Shown: positions 15,197-24,156 of the stretch, in pieces
Layout of the letters: each line of letters begins with the position of its first letter
Numbering within the stretch: position 1 is the stretch's first letter
Source of the DNA: Streptomyces roseolilacinus
GTDB lineage: Bacteria; Actinomycetota; Actinomycetes; Streptomycetales; Streptomycetaceae
Length of the DNA: 64,000 bases
Direction of reading: 5' to 3'
Assembly (NCBI RefSeq): GCF_014649335.1
Contig: NZ_BMSV01000009.1
Coordinates: forward strand, 1 to 64,000
Notes under the pieces: model-generated
The model's database searches: none
What the model was told of the DNA's origin: nothing
The model's input: only the letters and a program-made list of their open reading frames with translations
Position numbers and translations under genes: made by a program

Positions 15197-17818
15197 TCAG
15201 CCCTGCGGGAGGCCGGCCAGCTGGGCCTCGATGCGGGCGATGTCCTCGTCCGCCTTGGCGAGCCGCGTGCGGATCTTCTCCACGACCTGGTCGGGGGCCT
15301 TGGCGAGGAACGCCTCGTTGCCGAGCTTGGCCTGCGCCTGGGCCTTCTCCTTCTCGGCCGCGGCGAGGTCCTTCGCCAGGCGCTTGCGCTCCGCCTCGAC
15401 GTCGATCGTGCCCGACAGGTCGAGCGCGACCGTGGCGCCGGCGACCGGGAGCGAGGCGGTGGCGTGGAAGCCCTCCTCCTCCGGCTGGAGGCGCAGCAGC
15501 TGGCGGATGGCCGCCTCGTGCGGCGCCAGCGCCGTACCGGTCAGGTCCAGACGGGCCGGGACCTTCTGGCCGGGCTGGAGGCCCTGGTCGGAGCGGAAGC
15601 GGCGGACCTCGGTGACGACGCGCTGGACGAGCTCGATCTCCCGCTCGGCGGCCTCGTCGCGGAAGCCGCTGTCCTCGGGCCAGGCGGCGACGACGAGGGA
15701 CTCGCCGCCCGTCAGCGTGGTCCACAGGGTGTCGGTGACGAAGGGGACGACCGGGTGCAGCAGGCGCAGCGTCACGTCGAGGACCTCGCCGAGGACGCGG
15801 GCGGAGACCCGGGCCTGCTCGCCGCCGCCGAAGAACGTCGTCTTCGACAGCTCGACGTACCAGTCGAAGACCTCGTCCCAGGCGAAGTGGTAGAGCGCCT
15901 CGCTGAGCTTGGAGAACTGGAAGTCCTCGTAGTACGCGTCGACGTCGGCGACCGTCTTGTTGAGGCGGGAGAGGATCCACCGGTCGGTGGCGGACATCTG
16001 CGACGGCTCCGGCAGCGGGCCCTCGACGGTCGCGCCGTTCATCAGCGCGAAGCGGGTCGCGTTCCAGACCTTGTTGGCGAAGTTCCGGGACGCCTGGACC
16101 CAGTCCTCGCCGATCGGCACGTCGGTACCGGGGTTGGCGCCCTTGGCCAGGGTGAAGCGGACGGCGTCGGAGCCGTACTTGTCCATCCAGTCGAGCGGGT
16201 CGACGACGTTGCCGAAGGACTTCGACATCTTCTTGCCGCGCTCGTCGCGGACGAGGCCGGTGAGGGCGATCGTCTTGAAGGGCACCTCGCCGTCCATCGC
16301 GTACAGGCCGAACATCATCATCCGGGCGACCCAGAAGAAGATGATGTCGTGGCCGGTGAGGAGGACGTCGGTCGGATAGAACTTCTCCAGGTCCGGCGTC
16401 CGCTCGGGCCAGCCGAGCGTGGAGAACGGCCACAGGCCGGAGGAGAACCACGTGTCGAGGACGTCGGTGTCCTGCGTCCAGCCCTCGCCGGCGGGCGGCT
16501 CCTCGTCCGGTCCGACGCAGACGACCTCGCCGTTCGGGCCGTACCAGACGGGGATGCGGTGGCCCCACCACAGCTGGCGCGAGATGCACCAGTCGTGCAT
16601 GTTGTCCACCCAGTCGAAGTAGCGCTTCGACATGTCCTCGGGGTGGATCTTCACGCGGCCGTCGCGGACCGCGTCGCCGGCGGCCCGGGCGAGCGGCCCG
16701 ACCTTGACCCACCACTGGAGGGAGAGGCGGGGCTCGATGGTGGTGCTGCAGCGGGAGCAGTGGCCGACGGAGTGGAGGTAGGGGCGCTTCTCCGCGACGA
16801 TCCGGCCCTGCTCGCGCAGGGCGCCGACGATGGTGGAGCGCGCCTCGAAGCGGTCGAGCCCCTCGAACGGGCCGTGGACCGTGATGACGCCGCGCTCGTC
16901 CATGACGGTGAGCGACTCCAGGCCGTGGCGCCGGCCGATGGCGAAGTCGTTCGGGTCGTGCGCCGGGGTCACCTTGACGGCGCCGGTGCCGAACTCCGGG
17001 TCGACGTGCGTGTCGGCGACGACGGGGATCGTACGGTCCGTCAGCGGCAGCTTGATGCGCTTGCCGACGAGGTGCTTGTAGCGCTCGTCGTCGGGGTGGA
17101 CGGCGACGGCGGTGTCGCCGAGCATCGTCTCGGCGCGGGTGGTGGCGACGACGAGGCTGTCCTCGCCCTCGCCGTAGCGGATGGAGACGAGCTCGCCGTC
17201 GTCCTCCTGGTACTCCACCTCGATGTCCGAGATGGCCGTGAGGCAGCGGGGGCACCAGTTGATGATGCGCTCGGCGCGATAGATGAGCTCGTCGTCGTAG
17301 AGGCGCTTGAAGATGGTCTGGACGGCGCGGGACAGGCCCTCGTCCATGGTGAAGCGCTCACGGCTCCAGTCGACGCCGTCGCCGAGGCGGCGCATCTGGC
17401 CGAGGATCCTGCCGCCGTACTCCTCCTTCCACTGCCAGACCCGGCGGACGAACTCCTCGCGGCCCAGGTCGTGGCGGGACCTGCCCTCCTCGGCGAGCTG
17501 CTGCTCGACCTTGTTCTGGGTGGCGATGCCGGCGTGGTCCATGCCGGGCAGCCACAGCGCCTCGTACCCCTGCATGCGCTTGCGGCGCGTGAGGGCGTCC
17601 ATGAGGGTGTGCTGGAAGGCGTGGCCCAGGTGGAGGCTGCCGGTGACGTTCGGCGGCGGGATGACGATGGTGTAGGCGGGCTTGCCGCTCGTCGCGTCGG
17701 CCGTGAAGTAACCGCGCTCCACCCAGCTCTCGTACAGCTTCCCCTCTACCTCGGCCGGCGCGTACTGGGTCGGCAGTTCGGGGACGGATGCTGGCTGCTG
17801 CTGAGTGTTCTCGGTCAC
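15197..17818 (-). CDS. valS: Valyl-tRNA synthetase
   Basis: 873 residues, a class Ia synthetase charging tRNA-Val. The HIGH-type motif is LHLGHAFQH (PPPNVTGSLHLGHA) and the KMSKS loop is GKKMSKSFGNVVDP. The editing domain (VVATTRAETMLGDTAVAVHP) and Zn-type Cys pairs (NWCPRCLTAI, HCSRCSTTIEPR) are present, as is a C-terminal coiled-coil arm (RKRLAKDLAAAEKEKAQAQAK). The ATG at 17816-17818 is 138 bases from the divergent gene at 17957. I see no T-box in this short gap. Confidence 0.97.
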   Translation of the reverse strand: MTENTQQQPASVPELPTQYAPAEVEGKLYESWVERGYFTADATSGKPAYTIVIPPPNVTGSLHLGHAFQHTLMDALTRRKRMQGYEALWLPGMDHAGIATQNKVEQQLAEEGRSRHDLGREEFVRRVWQWKEEYGGRILGQMRRLGDGVDWSRERFTMDEGLSRAVQTIFKRLYDDELIYRAERIINWCPRCLTAISDIEVEYQEDDGELVSIRYGEGEDSLVVATTRAETMLGDTAVAVHPDDERYKHLVGKRIKLPLTDRTIPVVADTHVDPEFGTGAVKVTPAHDPNDFAIGRRHGLESLTVMDERGVITVHGPFEGLDRFEARSTIVGALREQGRIVAEKRPYLHSVGHCSRCSTTIEPRLSLQWWVKVGPLARAAGDAVRDGRVKIHPEDMSKRYFDWVDNMHDWCISRQLWWGHRIPVWYGPNGEVVCVGPDEEPPAGEGWTQDTDVLDTWFSSGLWPFSTLGWPERTPDLEKFYPTDVLLTGHDIIFFWVARMMMFGLYAMDGEVPFKTIALTGLVRDERGKKMSKSFGNVVDPLDWMDKYGSDAVRFTLAKGANPGTDVPIGEDWVQASRNFANKVWNATRFALMNGATVEGPLPEPSQMSATDRWILSRLNKTVADVDAYYEDFQFSKLSEALYHFAWDEVFDWYVELSKTTFFGGGEQARVSARVLGEVLDVTLRLLHPVVPFVTDTLWTTLTGGESLVVAAWPEDSGFRDEAAEREIELVQRVVTEVRRFRSDQGLQPGQKVPARLDLTGTALAPHEAAIRQLLRLQPEEEGFHATASLPVAGATVALDLSGTIDVEAERKRLAKDLAAAEKEKAQAQAKLGNEAFLAKAPDQVVEKIRTRLAKADEDIARIEAQLAGLPQG

Positions 17819-17956
17819 GGGCCCAGTTTAGAGGTGTCACAGCCGCGTACTGAAACGGGAATGTTCCGTGACGGTGCGCGCCCCCGGGCCCGCGGGGAAC
17901 GTTCTTTCGGCCAAGATGTGAGCAACGCATAAGCATCTGGATGGGGGAACCCCTCA

Positions 17957-18922
17957 ATGAGCTACAACCAGCCGGGCCCGTACGGCGGGCAGCCCCAGCA
18001 GCCCGGTCCCTACGGCCAGCCGGGCCCCTACGGCCAACCCGGTCCGTACGGCCAGCCCCCGCAGGCGCCGCAGCCCGGCTACGGCTACCCGCAGCAGGCG
18101 CCGCCGCCCCAGCCGGGGTACGGCTACCCGCAGCAGCCGCAGGCCCCGTACGGCCAGCCGCCGCAGCCGGGCGCGTACGGGCAGCCCCCGCAGCAGCCCC
18201 CGTACGGCGCCGGTCCGGGCTACCCGGGCGCGCCGGTCCCGCCGCAGGCCCCGAAGAAGAAGACGGGTCTGGTCATCGGGGTGACGGCGGGCGTCGTGGC
18301 GCTGGGCGTGGGCGCGTGGTTCCTCTTCGGCGGCGGGCTCGGCGGCGGGCTGGAGGACGACGGGCCGCACAAGCTGACGGCGCCGGAGACGGTGCTCGGC
18401 GAGTACAAGCGCTCCGGCAAGGAGGGCGCCGGCAGCTCCGACATGGTCAAGGACATGGAGAAGGCCGGCGTCCAGGGCGGCACGTCCGTGACGGGGTCGT
18501 ACTCGACGATCGACCCGAAGAAGATCGACCTGTCCAACCCGTCGGCCTCCCCGGAGCTGATGACGGCGAAGTCCGTCATGTTCAGCGGGATCTACGGCAA
18601 GATCGCCGATCCGGAGAAGACCCTCGACGCCTACTTCGCCGGGATCAGCGAGGAGGCGAAGAAGGACACCGACAGCAAGGCGAAGCTGGTCGGCTCGCCG
18701 GAGGAGATGACCCCGGACGGCTTCAACGGCGTCATGAAGTGCCAGTCGGTCGAGGGCGAGAACCTCATGACGAAGCAGCGCCAGACGAGCTGGTTCTGCG
18801 CCTGGTCCGACTACAGCACCTTCGCCGTGGTCTCCGCCGGCCAGGCGGCGACCGGCCTCGGCAAGGACGCTGCGGCGAAGATCGCCGCCGACCTCCGCAA
18901 GGAGATCCGCGTCAAGGCGTGA
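17957..18922 (+). CDS. Single-pass membrane protein with Pro/Gly/Gln-rich arm
   Basis: 321 residues, no named family recognised. Residues 1-98 are a low-complexity arm of PGPYGQ and PGYGYPQQ repeats, as found on many streptomycete membrane proteins. One transmembrane helix follows (KKKTGLVIGVTAGVVALGVGAWFLFGG in part, about residues 100-127). The remaining 190 residues are an extracytoplasmic domain with two Cys (MKCQSVEG and WFCAWSD) that could form a disulphide. The ATG follows GGGGGAA. It is divergent from valS and ends at a terminator shared with clpX. Confidence 0.85.
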   Translation: MSYNQPGPYGGQPQQPGPYGQPGPYGQPGPYGQPPQAPQPGYGYPQQAPPPQPGYGYPQQPQAPYGQPPQPGAYGQPPQQPPYGAGPGYPGAPVPPQAPKKKTGLVIGVTAGVVALGVGAWFLFGGGLGGGLEDDGPHKLTAPETVLGEYKRSGKEGAGSSDMVKDMEKAGVQGGTSVTGSYSTIDPKKIDLSNPSASPELMTAKSVMFSGIYGKIADPEKTLDAYFAGISEEAKKDTDSKAKLVGSPEEMTPDGFNGVMKCQSVEGENLMTKQRQTSWFCAWSDYSTFAVVSAGQAATGLGKDAAAKIAADLRKEIRVKA

Positions 18923-18936
18923 GCCCGGCGCACGAC

Positions 18937-18979
18937 GAAGGGCGCCCGTCCGGTTCGGTGAACCGGACGGGCGCCCTTC
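18937..18979. terminator. Bidirectional terminator between convergent genes
   Basis: A perfect 19-bp stem (GAAGGGCGCCCGTCCGGTT and its complement) with a CGGTG loop sits between the membrane-protein gene and the clpX stop. It can serve both strands. Confidence 0.85.
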
Positions 18980-18995
18980 CGCCGTACGGGGGGTG

Positions 18996-20279
18996 CTACG
19001 CGCTCTTCTCGTGGCGGCCCTGGTCCTTGACGACCCGGGGGACCAGCGTCGGGTTGACGTTGTTGTGGACGACGTCCTCGGTGATGACGACGCGGGCGAC
19101 GTCCTTGCGGGACGGGACCTCGTACATCACCGACATGAGGACCTCCTCCATGATGGCGCGCAGGCCGCGGGCGCCGGTGCCGCGGAGGATGGCCTGGTCC
19201 GCGATGGCCTCCAGGGCGGGGCGGTCGAAGTCCAGCTCCACACCGTCGAGTTCGAACAGGCGCTGGTACTGCTTCACCAGGGCGTTGCGCGGCTCGACGA
19301 GGATCTTCAGCAGGGCCTCGCGGTCCAGGTTGTGGACGGAGGTGATGACGGGGAGGCGGCCGATGAACTCGGGGATCATCCCGAACTTCACCAGGTCCTC
19401 CGGCATGACCTCCTGGAACTGGTCGCTCGCCTCGATCTCCCGCTTGGAGCGGATCGTCGCGCCGAAGCCGATGCCCTTCGCGCCGGCCCGCGACTCGATG
19501 ATCTTCTCCAGACCGGCGAAGGCGCCGCCCACGATGAACAGCACGTTCGTCGTGTCGATCTGGATGAACTCCTGGTGCGGGTGCTTGCGTCCGCCCTGCG
19601 GCGGGACGGAGGCCGTGGTGCCCTCCAGGATCTTCAGCAGGGCCTGCTGGACGCCCTCGCCCGACACGTCGCGCGTGATGGACGGGTTCTCGCTCTTGCG
19701 GGCCACCTTGTCGATCTCGTCGATGTAGATGATGCCCGTCTCGGCCTTCTTGACGTCGTAGTCGGCCGCCTGGATGAGCTTCAGCAGGATGTTCTCGACG
19801 TCCTCGCCGACGTACCCGGCCTCGGTGAGCGCCGTCGCGTCGGCGATGGCGAACGGGACGTTCAGCATGCGCGCCAGCGTCTGGGCGAGCAGCGTCTTGC
19901 CGGAGCCCGTGGGGCCCAGCAGCAGGATGTTGGACTTGGCGAGCTCGATCGCGTCGTCCCGGCCCTGCCCTCCGCCGTTCTCACCGGCCTGGACGCGCTT
20001 GTAGTGGTTGTACACCGCGACCGACAGGGCCTTCTTCGCCGGCTCCTGGCCGACGACGTAGCCCTCCAGGAACTCGTAGATCTCGCGCGGCTTGGGGAGT
20101 TCCTCCCACCGCACCTCGCTCGACTCGGCGAGCTCCTCTTCGATGATCTCGTTGCAGAGGTCGATGCACTCGTCGCAGATGTACACACCGGGGCCTGCGA
20201 TGAGCTTCTTCACCTGCTTCTGGCTCTTTCCGCAGAACGAGCACTTGAGCAGGTCGCCGCCATCACCGATGCGTGCCAC
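18996..20279 (-). CDS. clpX: ClpX, AAA+ unfoldase of the Clp protease
   Basis: 427 residues. The N-terminal zinc domain has two Cys pairs (CSFCGK and CDECIDLC). The AAA+ part shows Walker A (LLGPTGSGKTLLAQTLAR), Walker B (IIYIDEIDKVARKSE) and the pore/IGF region expected of ClpX (RQHPTLK-type C-terminal domain present). It unfolds tagged substrates and feeds them into ClpP. It lies downstream of clpP1-clpP2, separated by a large hairpin, and so probably has its own promoter. Confidence 0.97.
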   Translation of the reverse strand: MARIGDGGDLLKCSFCGKSQKQVKKLIAGPGVYICDECIDLCNEIIEEELAESSEVRWEELPKPREIYEFLEGYVVGQEPAKKALSVAVYNHYKRVQAGENGGGQGRDDAIELAKSNILLLGPTGSGKTLLAQTLARMLNVPFAIADATALTEAGYVGEDVENILLKLIQAADYDVKKAETGIIYIDEIDKVARKSENPSITRDVSGEGVQQALLKILEGTTASVPPQGGRKHPHQEFIQIDTTNVLFIVGGAFAGLEKIIESRAGAKGIGFGATIRSKREIEASDQFQEVMPEDLVKFGMIPEFIGRLPVITSVHNLDREALLKILVEPRNALVKQYQRLFELDGVELDFDRPALEAIADQAILRGTGARGLRAIMEEVLMSVMYEVPSRKDVARVVITEDVVHNNVNPTLVPRVVKDQGRHEKSA

Positions 20280-20374
20280 GAGGTGCTTCCCCTTCGCCTG
20301 GGAGCGGCTTGTTCGCAGCCGACTCCTGGTGCCTCATATCCGACGGTACCTTGCCGGGCCCCCCATTCGGGCCC

Positions 20375-20425
20375 CCCTTGGCACGGTTCGCGCCCACGGG
20401 CGTCCGCGGCGCGCCGTGCCAAGGG
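20375..20425 (-). terminator. Terminator between clpP2 and clpX
   Basis: CCCTTGGCACGG pairs with CCGTGCCAAGGG, and the interior adds a CGCGCC/GGCGCG stem. It lies 11 bases after the clpP2 stop. Confidence 0.75.
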
Positions 20426-20436
20426 AAGGTCGAGCG

Positions 20437-21096
20437 TCAGGCCGCCGCGGCCGCCGTGCTCTTGCGGGTGGACACGATCTGGTCGATCAGGCCGTACGCC
20501 AGGGCGTCCTCGGCCGTGAGGATCTTGTCGCGCTCGATGTCGTCGCGGATCTTCTCGATCGGGGTGCTGGAGTGCTTGGCCAGCATCTCCTCCAGCTGCG
20601 TGCGCATGCGGAGGATCTCGTTGGCCGCGATCTCCAGGTCGGAGAGCTGCTCGCGCCCGGTGCCGCCGGACGGCTGGTGGATCAGCACGCGCGCGTTGGG
20701 CAGGGCCATGCGCTTGCCGGGGGTGCCGGCGGCGAGGAGGACGGCCGCGGCGGAGGCCGCCTGGCCCATGCAGACGGTCTGGATGTCGGGCTTCACGAAC
20801 TGCATCGTGTCGTAGATCGCCGTCAGCGCGGTGAAGGAACCGCCGGGGCTGTTGATGTAGACCGAGATGTCGCGGTCCGGGTCCATCGACTCCAGGCACA
20901 GCAGCTGCGCCATGACGTCGTTGGCGGAGGCGTCGTCAATCTGGACGCCGAGGAAGATCACGCGCTCTTCGAAGAGCTTCGCGTAGGGGTCGTACTCGCG
21001 CACGCCCTGGGAGGTGCGCTCGACGAAGCGGGGGACGACGTAACGGTTGTCCACCTGCGGGCCGGTGTAGAGGCCGCTCGCGGAGAAGTTGCTCAT
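20437..21096 (-). CDS. clpP2: ATP-dependent Clp protease subunit ClpP2
   Basis: The ATG at 21094-21096 follows AGGATGG and gives 219 residues starting MSNFSASGLYTGPQVDNRYV. The catalytic Ser is in CMGQAASAAAVLL and the His in LPNARVLIHQPSGG. The N-terminal extension relative to E. coli ClpP is typical of actinobacterial ClpP2. In Streptomyces and mycobacteria ClpP1 and ClpP2 form a mixed tetradecamer (family knowledge). It lies 67 bases downstream of clpP1. Confidence 0.95.
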   Translation of the reverse strand: MSNFSASGLYTGPQVDNRYVVPRFVERTSQGVREYDPYAKLFEERVIFLGVQIDDASANDVMAQLLCLESMDPDRDISVYINSPGGSFTALTAIYDTMQFVKPDIQTVCMGQAASAAAVLLAAGTPGKRMALPNARVLIHQPSGGTGREQLSDLEIAANEILRMRTQLEEMLAKHSSTPIEKIRDDIERDKILTAEDALAYGLIDQIVSTRKSTAAAAA

Positions 21097-21163
21097 GGGG
21101 TGTTCACCATCCTGGTGGCGTCGGCGGGCTGCCGGGGCGGGGGCTGTCGGTGTGGCGGGGCGC

Positions 21164-21781
21164 TCAGGCGCCGGTGCCGCCACCGCCCGGAACGCCCGAG
21201 GCGGCGGAGATGATCTCGTCGATCAGGCCGTACTCCTTGGCCTCGTCCGCGGTGAACCAGCGGTCGCGGTCGCCGTCACGGATGATCGTTTCCACGGACT
21301 GGCCCGAGTGGCGCGCCGTGATCTCGGCCATGCGCCGCTTGGTGCGGAGGAGGTACTCGGCCTGGATCTTGATGTCCGAGGCGGTGCCGCCGATGCCGGC
21401 GGAGCCCTGGTGCATCAGGATGTCGGTGTTGGGCAGGGCGAAGCGCTTGCCCGCGGTGCCGCCGGTCAGCAGGAACTGGCCCATGGAGGCGGCCATGCCC
21501 ATGCCGATCGTGACCACGTCGTTCGGGATGTACTGCATGGTGTCGTAGATCGCCATGCCGGCCGTCACCGAGCCGCCGGGGCTGTTGATGTACAGGTAGA
21601 TGTCCTTGTCCGGGTCGGCGGCGAGGAGGAGCATCTGTGCGGTGATCTTGTTCGCGATGTCGTCGTCGACCTGCTGGCCGAGGAAGACGATCCGCTCGCC
21701 GAGCAGCCGGTTGTACACATGGTCGCCGAGGCCACCACCGATGGACGGCTCACCCGCGGCGTAAGGCATCAGATTCGTCAC
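21164..21781 (-). CDS. clpP1: ATP-dependent Clp protease subunit ClpP1
   Basis: 205 residues from the GTG at 21779-21781; an ATG four codons later is an alternative. The catalytic Ser is in IGMGMAASMGQFLL and the His in LPNTDILMHQGSAG; the Asp region is in the C-terminal third. It is the first gene of clpP1-clpP2. A ClgR operator lies about 130 bases upstream, followed by TAGGGT as a possible -10 (21869-21874), so ClgR activation is expected as in S. lividans. Confidence 0.95.
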   Translation of the reverse strand: MTNLMPYAAGEPSIGGGLGDHVYNRLLGERIVFLGQQVDDDIANKITAQMLLLAADPDKDIYLYINSPGGSVTAGMAIYDTMQYIPNDVVTIGMGMAASMGQFLLTGGTAGKRFALPNTDILMHQGSAGIGGTASDIKIQAEYLLRTKRRMAEITARHSGQSVETIIRDGDRDRWFTADEAKEYGLIDEIISAASGVPGGGGTGA

Positions 21782-21868
21782 GTATCCACCTGCTCGTCTC
21801 TGACGGCTGCGGCCGTCTCAGCGTCTGTCGTACTGGGGGCGGGTACTCCCCTGCCCTCGTATTCATGG

Positions 21869-21874
21869 ACCCTA
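21869..21874 (-). promoter_or_regulatory. Possible clpP1 -10 box
   Basis: TAGGGT on the minus strand, a good match to the streptomycete vegetative -10, lies about 90 bases before clpP1. The ClgR box is about 40-55 bases upstream of it, a position suited to an activator. The -35 region has no clear match, as expected of an activated promoter. Confidence 0.45.
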
Positions 21875-21912
21875 ACGCGCAGGTGGGCGGGCGCCATCCC
21901 GGTTCCCGAACT

Positions 21913-21926
21913 GTTCGCTGGGAGCG
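21913..21926. promoter_or_regulatory. ClgR operator upstream of clpP1
   Basis: GTTCGC, five bases TGGGA, then GCG is an exact match to the published ClgR consensus GTTCGCY-N5-GCG of Streptomyces (in its short form). ClgR activates clp and lon genes in response to proteolytic stress. Its position upstream of clpP1 is the expected one. Confidence 0.8.
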
Positions 21927-21944
21927 CAAGGTTCCTTGAGTACG

Positions 21945-21985
21945 GCGGCGGGCCCCGGCCGCACAGTGCGTCCGGAGCCCGCCGC
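21945..21985 (-). terminator. tig terminator hairpin
   Basis: GCGGCGGGCCCCGG pairs with CCGGAGCCCGCCGC with one mismatch, about 20 bases after the trigger-factor stop. Confidence 0.65.
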
Positions 21986-22005
21986 GGAGCTCAGGGCGAG
22001 GCGGA

Positions 22006-23391
22006 TCAGGCCTCGGTCCGCTCCTCGGCCTTCGCCTCGGCGTCCTCGGAGGCCTCGACGGTCTCGGCCGTCTCGTCCTCGTCGTCGTCCATGACGACCG
22101 GCTCGCCGTCGGTGTCGACGACCTTGGCGGACTCGACGACGAGCGCCAGGGCCTTGCCGCGGGCGACCTCGCCGACGAGCATCGGGACCTGGTTGCCCTG
22201 GACGACGGCCTGGGCGAACTGGTCCGGGCTCATGCCGGAGGACGCGGCGCGGCGCATCAGGTGCTCGGTCAGCTCGTCCTGGTTGACGTTGAGCTTCTCC
22301 CGGGAGACGAGCTCGTCCAGGATGAACTGGGTCTTGATGCCCTTGACCGCCTGCTCCTCGGTCTCGGCGTCGAACTCCTCGACCGTCTTGCCCTGGAGCT
22401 CCAGGTACTTCTCCAGCGTGAGGCCCATCTGGCCGAGCTGGTGGTGCTGCAGGTTGTGCTTGCGGGTGTTGACCTCGTCCTCGAGGAGCTTCTCGGGGAT
22501 CGGGACCTCGACCAGCTTCAGCAGCTCGTCCAGCACGCGCTCCTGGGCCTGCGTGGCCTGGTCGTACTGCTTCATGTTCTCGAGGCGCTTGCGGCTGTCG
22601 GCCTTCAGCTCGTCGAGCGTGTCGAACTCGCTCGCCATCTGGGCGAACTCGTCGTCCAGCTCGGGGAGCTCACGGGCGGCGACCTGGGTGACCTTGACGG
22701 TGACCTCGGCCTCCTTGCCCTCGGCGGAGCCGCCCTTCAGCGTGGAGGTGAAGGTGGCCTCGCCACCGGCCTCCAGGCCGGTCACGGCCTCGTCGATGCC
22801 CTCCAGCAGCTCACCGGAGCCGATCGTGTACTGCACGCCGTCGGCGACGCCGTCGGGGAGGACCTCGCCGTCGACCTTGGCCTCGAGGTCGAGCGTCACG
22901 ACGTCGCCCTCGGCGGCGGCGCGCTCGACCGGGGAGGTGGAGGCGAAGCGCTCGCGCAGCTGCTCCACGGACTTCTCGACGTCCTCGTCGGTGACCTCGA
23001 CGGCGTCGACGGTGACCTCGATGCCGGAGAAGTCCGGGATCTCGATCGTCGGACGGATGTCGACCTCGGCGGTGAAGGCCAGCAGCTCGCCGTCCTTCAG
23101 CTCGGTGATGTCCACCTCGGGCTGGCCGAGGGGGTTGACCTCGGCCTCGTTGACCGCCTCGGTGTAGAGCTTGGGGAGGGCGTCGTTGACGGCCTCCTCC
23201 AGCACCGCACCACGGCCGAACCGCTGGTCGATGACCCTGGCCGGGATCTTGCCCTTGCGGAAGCCCTTGACCGTGACCTGCTGGTTGATCTTCTTGTACG
23301 CCGCGTCGAGGCTGGCCTTGAGCTCCTCGAAGGGCACCTCGACAGTGAGCCGAACCCGAGTCGGGTTCAGGGTCTCCACGGCGCTCTTCAC
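22006..23391 (-). CDS. tig: Trigger factor, ribosome-bound chaperone
   Basis: 461 residues. The N-terminal ribosome-binding domain carries the signature GFRKGKIP (near residue 43). It is followed by the FKBP-type PPIase domain (EGDVVTLDLEAKVDGE to AEVTVKVTQVAARELPELDDEFA) and the helical C-terminal chaperone domain. The tail of about 30 residues is very acidic (VMDDDEDETAETVEASEDAEA). The GTG at 23389-23391 is the start. It assists folding of nascent chains, and clustering with clpP/clpX is common to most bacteria. Confidence 0.96.
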   Translation of the reverse strand: MKSAVETLNPTRVRLTVEVPFEELKASLDAAYKKINQQVTVKGFRKGKIPARVIDQRFGRGAVLEEAVNDALPKLYTEAVNEAEVNPLGQPEVDITELKDGELLAFTAEVDIRPTIEIPDFSGIEVTVDAVEVTDEDVEKSVEQLRERFASTSPVERAAAEGDVVTLDLEAKVDGEVLPDGVADGVQYTIGSGELLEGIDEAVTGLEAGGEATFTSTLKGGSAEGKEAEVTVKVTQVAARELPELDDEFAQMASEFDTLDELKADSRKRLENMKQYDQATQAQERVLDELLKLVEVPIPEKLLEDEVNTRKHNLQHHQLGQMGLTLEKYLELQGKTVEEFDAETEEQAVKGIKTQFILDELVSREKLNVNQDELTEHLMRRAASSGMSPDQFAQAVVQGNQVPMLVGEVARGKALALVVESAKVVDTDGEPVVMDDDEDETAETVEASEDAEAKAEERTEA

Positions 23392-23571
23392 GGTTCGGTC
23401 TCCTTGGTGGCTGATTCTGGGATTCTGCCGGGGCGCTGACTGCGGCGGCCCGGCCGATCGGCCCGGTCAGAGAGACACACGGGCACGTAGCTTGCATAGT
23501 AACCGCAAGGAGTACGGGCCCCACAACGTGATCTTGGTTGCGTCCGGCACGCGTGGGGTGGCCTGTCGTGG

Positions 23572-23645
23572 TCGGGGTGGCGGGATTTGAACCCACGGCC
23601 TTCCGCTCCCAAAGCGGACGCGCTACCAAGCTGCGCCACACCCCG
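23572..23645 (-). tRNA. tRNA-Pro (TGG)
   Basis: Read on the minus strand, CGGGGTG and CACCCCG form a 7-bp acceptor stem with discriminator A. The D arm is GGCGCAGCTTGGTAGCGC. The anticodon stem TCCGC/GCGGA encloses the loop TTTGGGA, giving anticodon TGG. The T arm is GTGGGTTCAAATCCCGC. CCA is not encoded. It is divergent from the next tRNA. Confidence 0.95.
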
Positions 23646-23703
23646 TCGGTGCGACACGTAGGGTACATGGCCGCGGGCGTTGCGTCGGCACGTTGAAGGA
23701 GTG

Positions 23704-23732
23704 TGCGACCTGGTGCGGGGACCCGCTACGAT
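23704..23732 (+). promoter_or_regulatory. Possible tRNA-Gly promoter
   Basis: TGCGAC and TACGAT are 17 bases apart and 50 bases upstream of the mature tRNA-Gly. The -10 fits TANNNT; the -35 is only a partial match. Confidence 0.3.
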
Positions 23733-23782
23733 GCTCTACGTGGCGCTGCCGTCGCTCCCGGGTGGCGTGCGGTGTGCCGCCT

Positions 23783-23853
23783 GCGGGCGTAGCTCAATGG
23801 TAGAGCCCTAGTCTTCCAAACTAGCTACGCGGGTTCGATTCCCGTCGCCCGCT
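23783..23853 (+). tRNA. tRNA-Gly (TCC)
   Basis: GCGGGCG and CGCCCGC form the acceptor stem with discriminator T. The D arm is GCTCAATGGTAGAGC. The anticodon stem CTAGT/ACTAG encloses CTTCCAA, giving anticodon TCC. The T arm is CGGGTTCGATTCCCG. CCA is not encoded. It is followed by a strong hairpin. Confidence 0.95.
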
Positions 23854-23865
23854 CTGTACGGAAAT

Positions 23866-23903
23866 CCGGCCCGGCCGGGTGAGTGATCACCCGGCCGGGC
23901 CGG
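23866..23903 (+). terminator. Terminator after tRNA-Gly
   Basis: A perfect 17-bp stem (CCGGCCCGGCCGGGTGA and its complement) with a GTGA loop lies 12 bases after the tRNA. It can also stop transcription of the small membrane gene converging from the right. Confidence 0.85.
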
Positions 23904-23961
23904 AGTCGTTTCCGGGCACGCCGGAGGTCGGGGGCGGCCGGAATCGCCCGGCCGGCTCCGG

Positions 23962-24156
23962 CTAGAAGTTGATCTTGCTGATGGACGCGGCTATCTCGTT
24001 GAGGACCTTGGTGATGGTCGGCCCGAGTCCGGAGGACGCGAGGAAGAAGCCGAACAGGGCGGCGACGACGGCCGGCCCCGCCTTGATCGAGCCGCTGCGG
24101 ATCATCACCACCAGGACGATCGCCAGCAACAGCACCACGGACAGCGAAATGGCCAC
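23962..24156 (-). CDS. Small conserved membrane protein, 64 residues
   Basis: The GTG at 24154-24156 follows GAGGGGATC at a good distance and gives MAISLSVVLLLAIVLVVMI as the start. One or two hydrophobic helices (residues 3-19; about 27-44, AGPAVVAALFGFFLASSG) are followed by an amphipathic end (ITKVLNEIAASISKINF). I have seen very similar short proteins in other streptomycetes next to tRNA genes, but no function is known to me. Its size, holin-like layout and basic segment between helices are suggestive only. Confidence 0.7.
   Translation of the reverse strand: MAISLSVVLLLAIVLVVMIRSGSIKAGPAVVAALFGFFLASSGLGPTITKVLNEIAASISKINF

Noticed and set aside
15194..17932. 912-residue plus-strand frame opposite valS
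   Set aside because: Antisense shadow of the valyl-tRNA synthetase gene.
17819..17956. T-box or riboswitch before valS
   Set aside because: The gap to the divergent gene is only 138 bases and shows no specifier stem or antiterminator.
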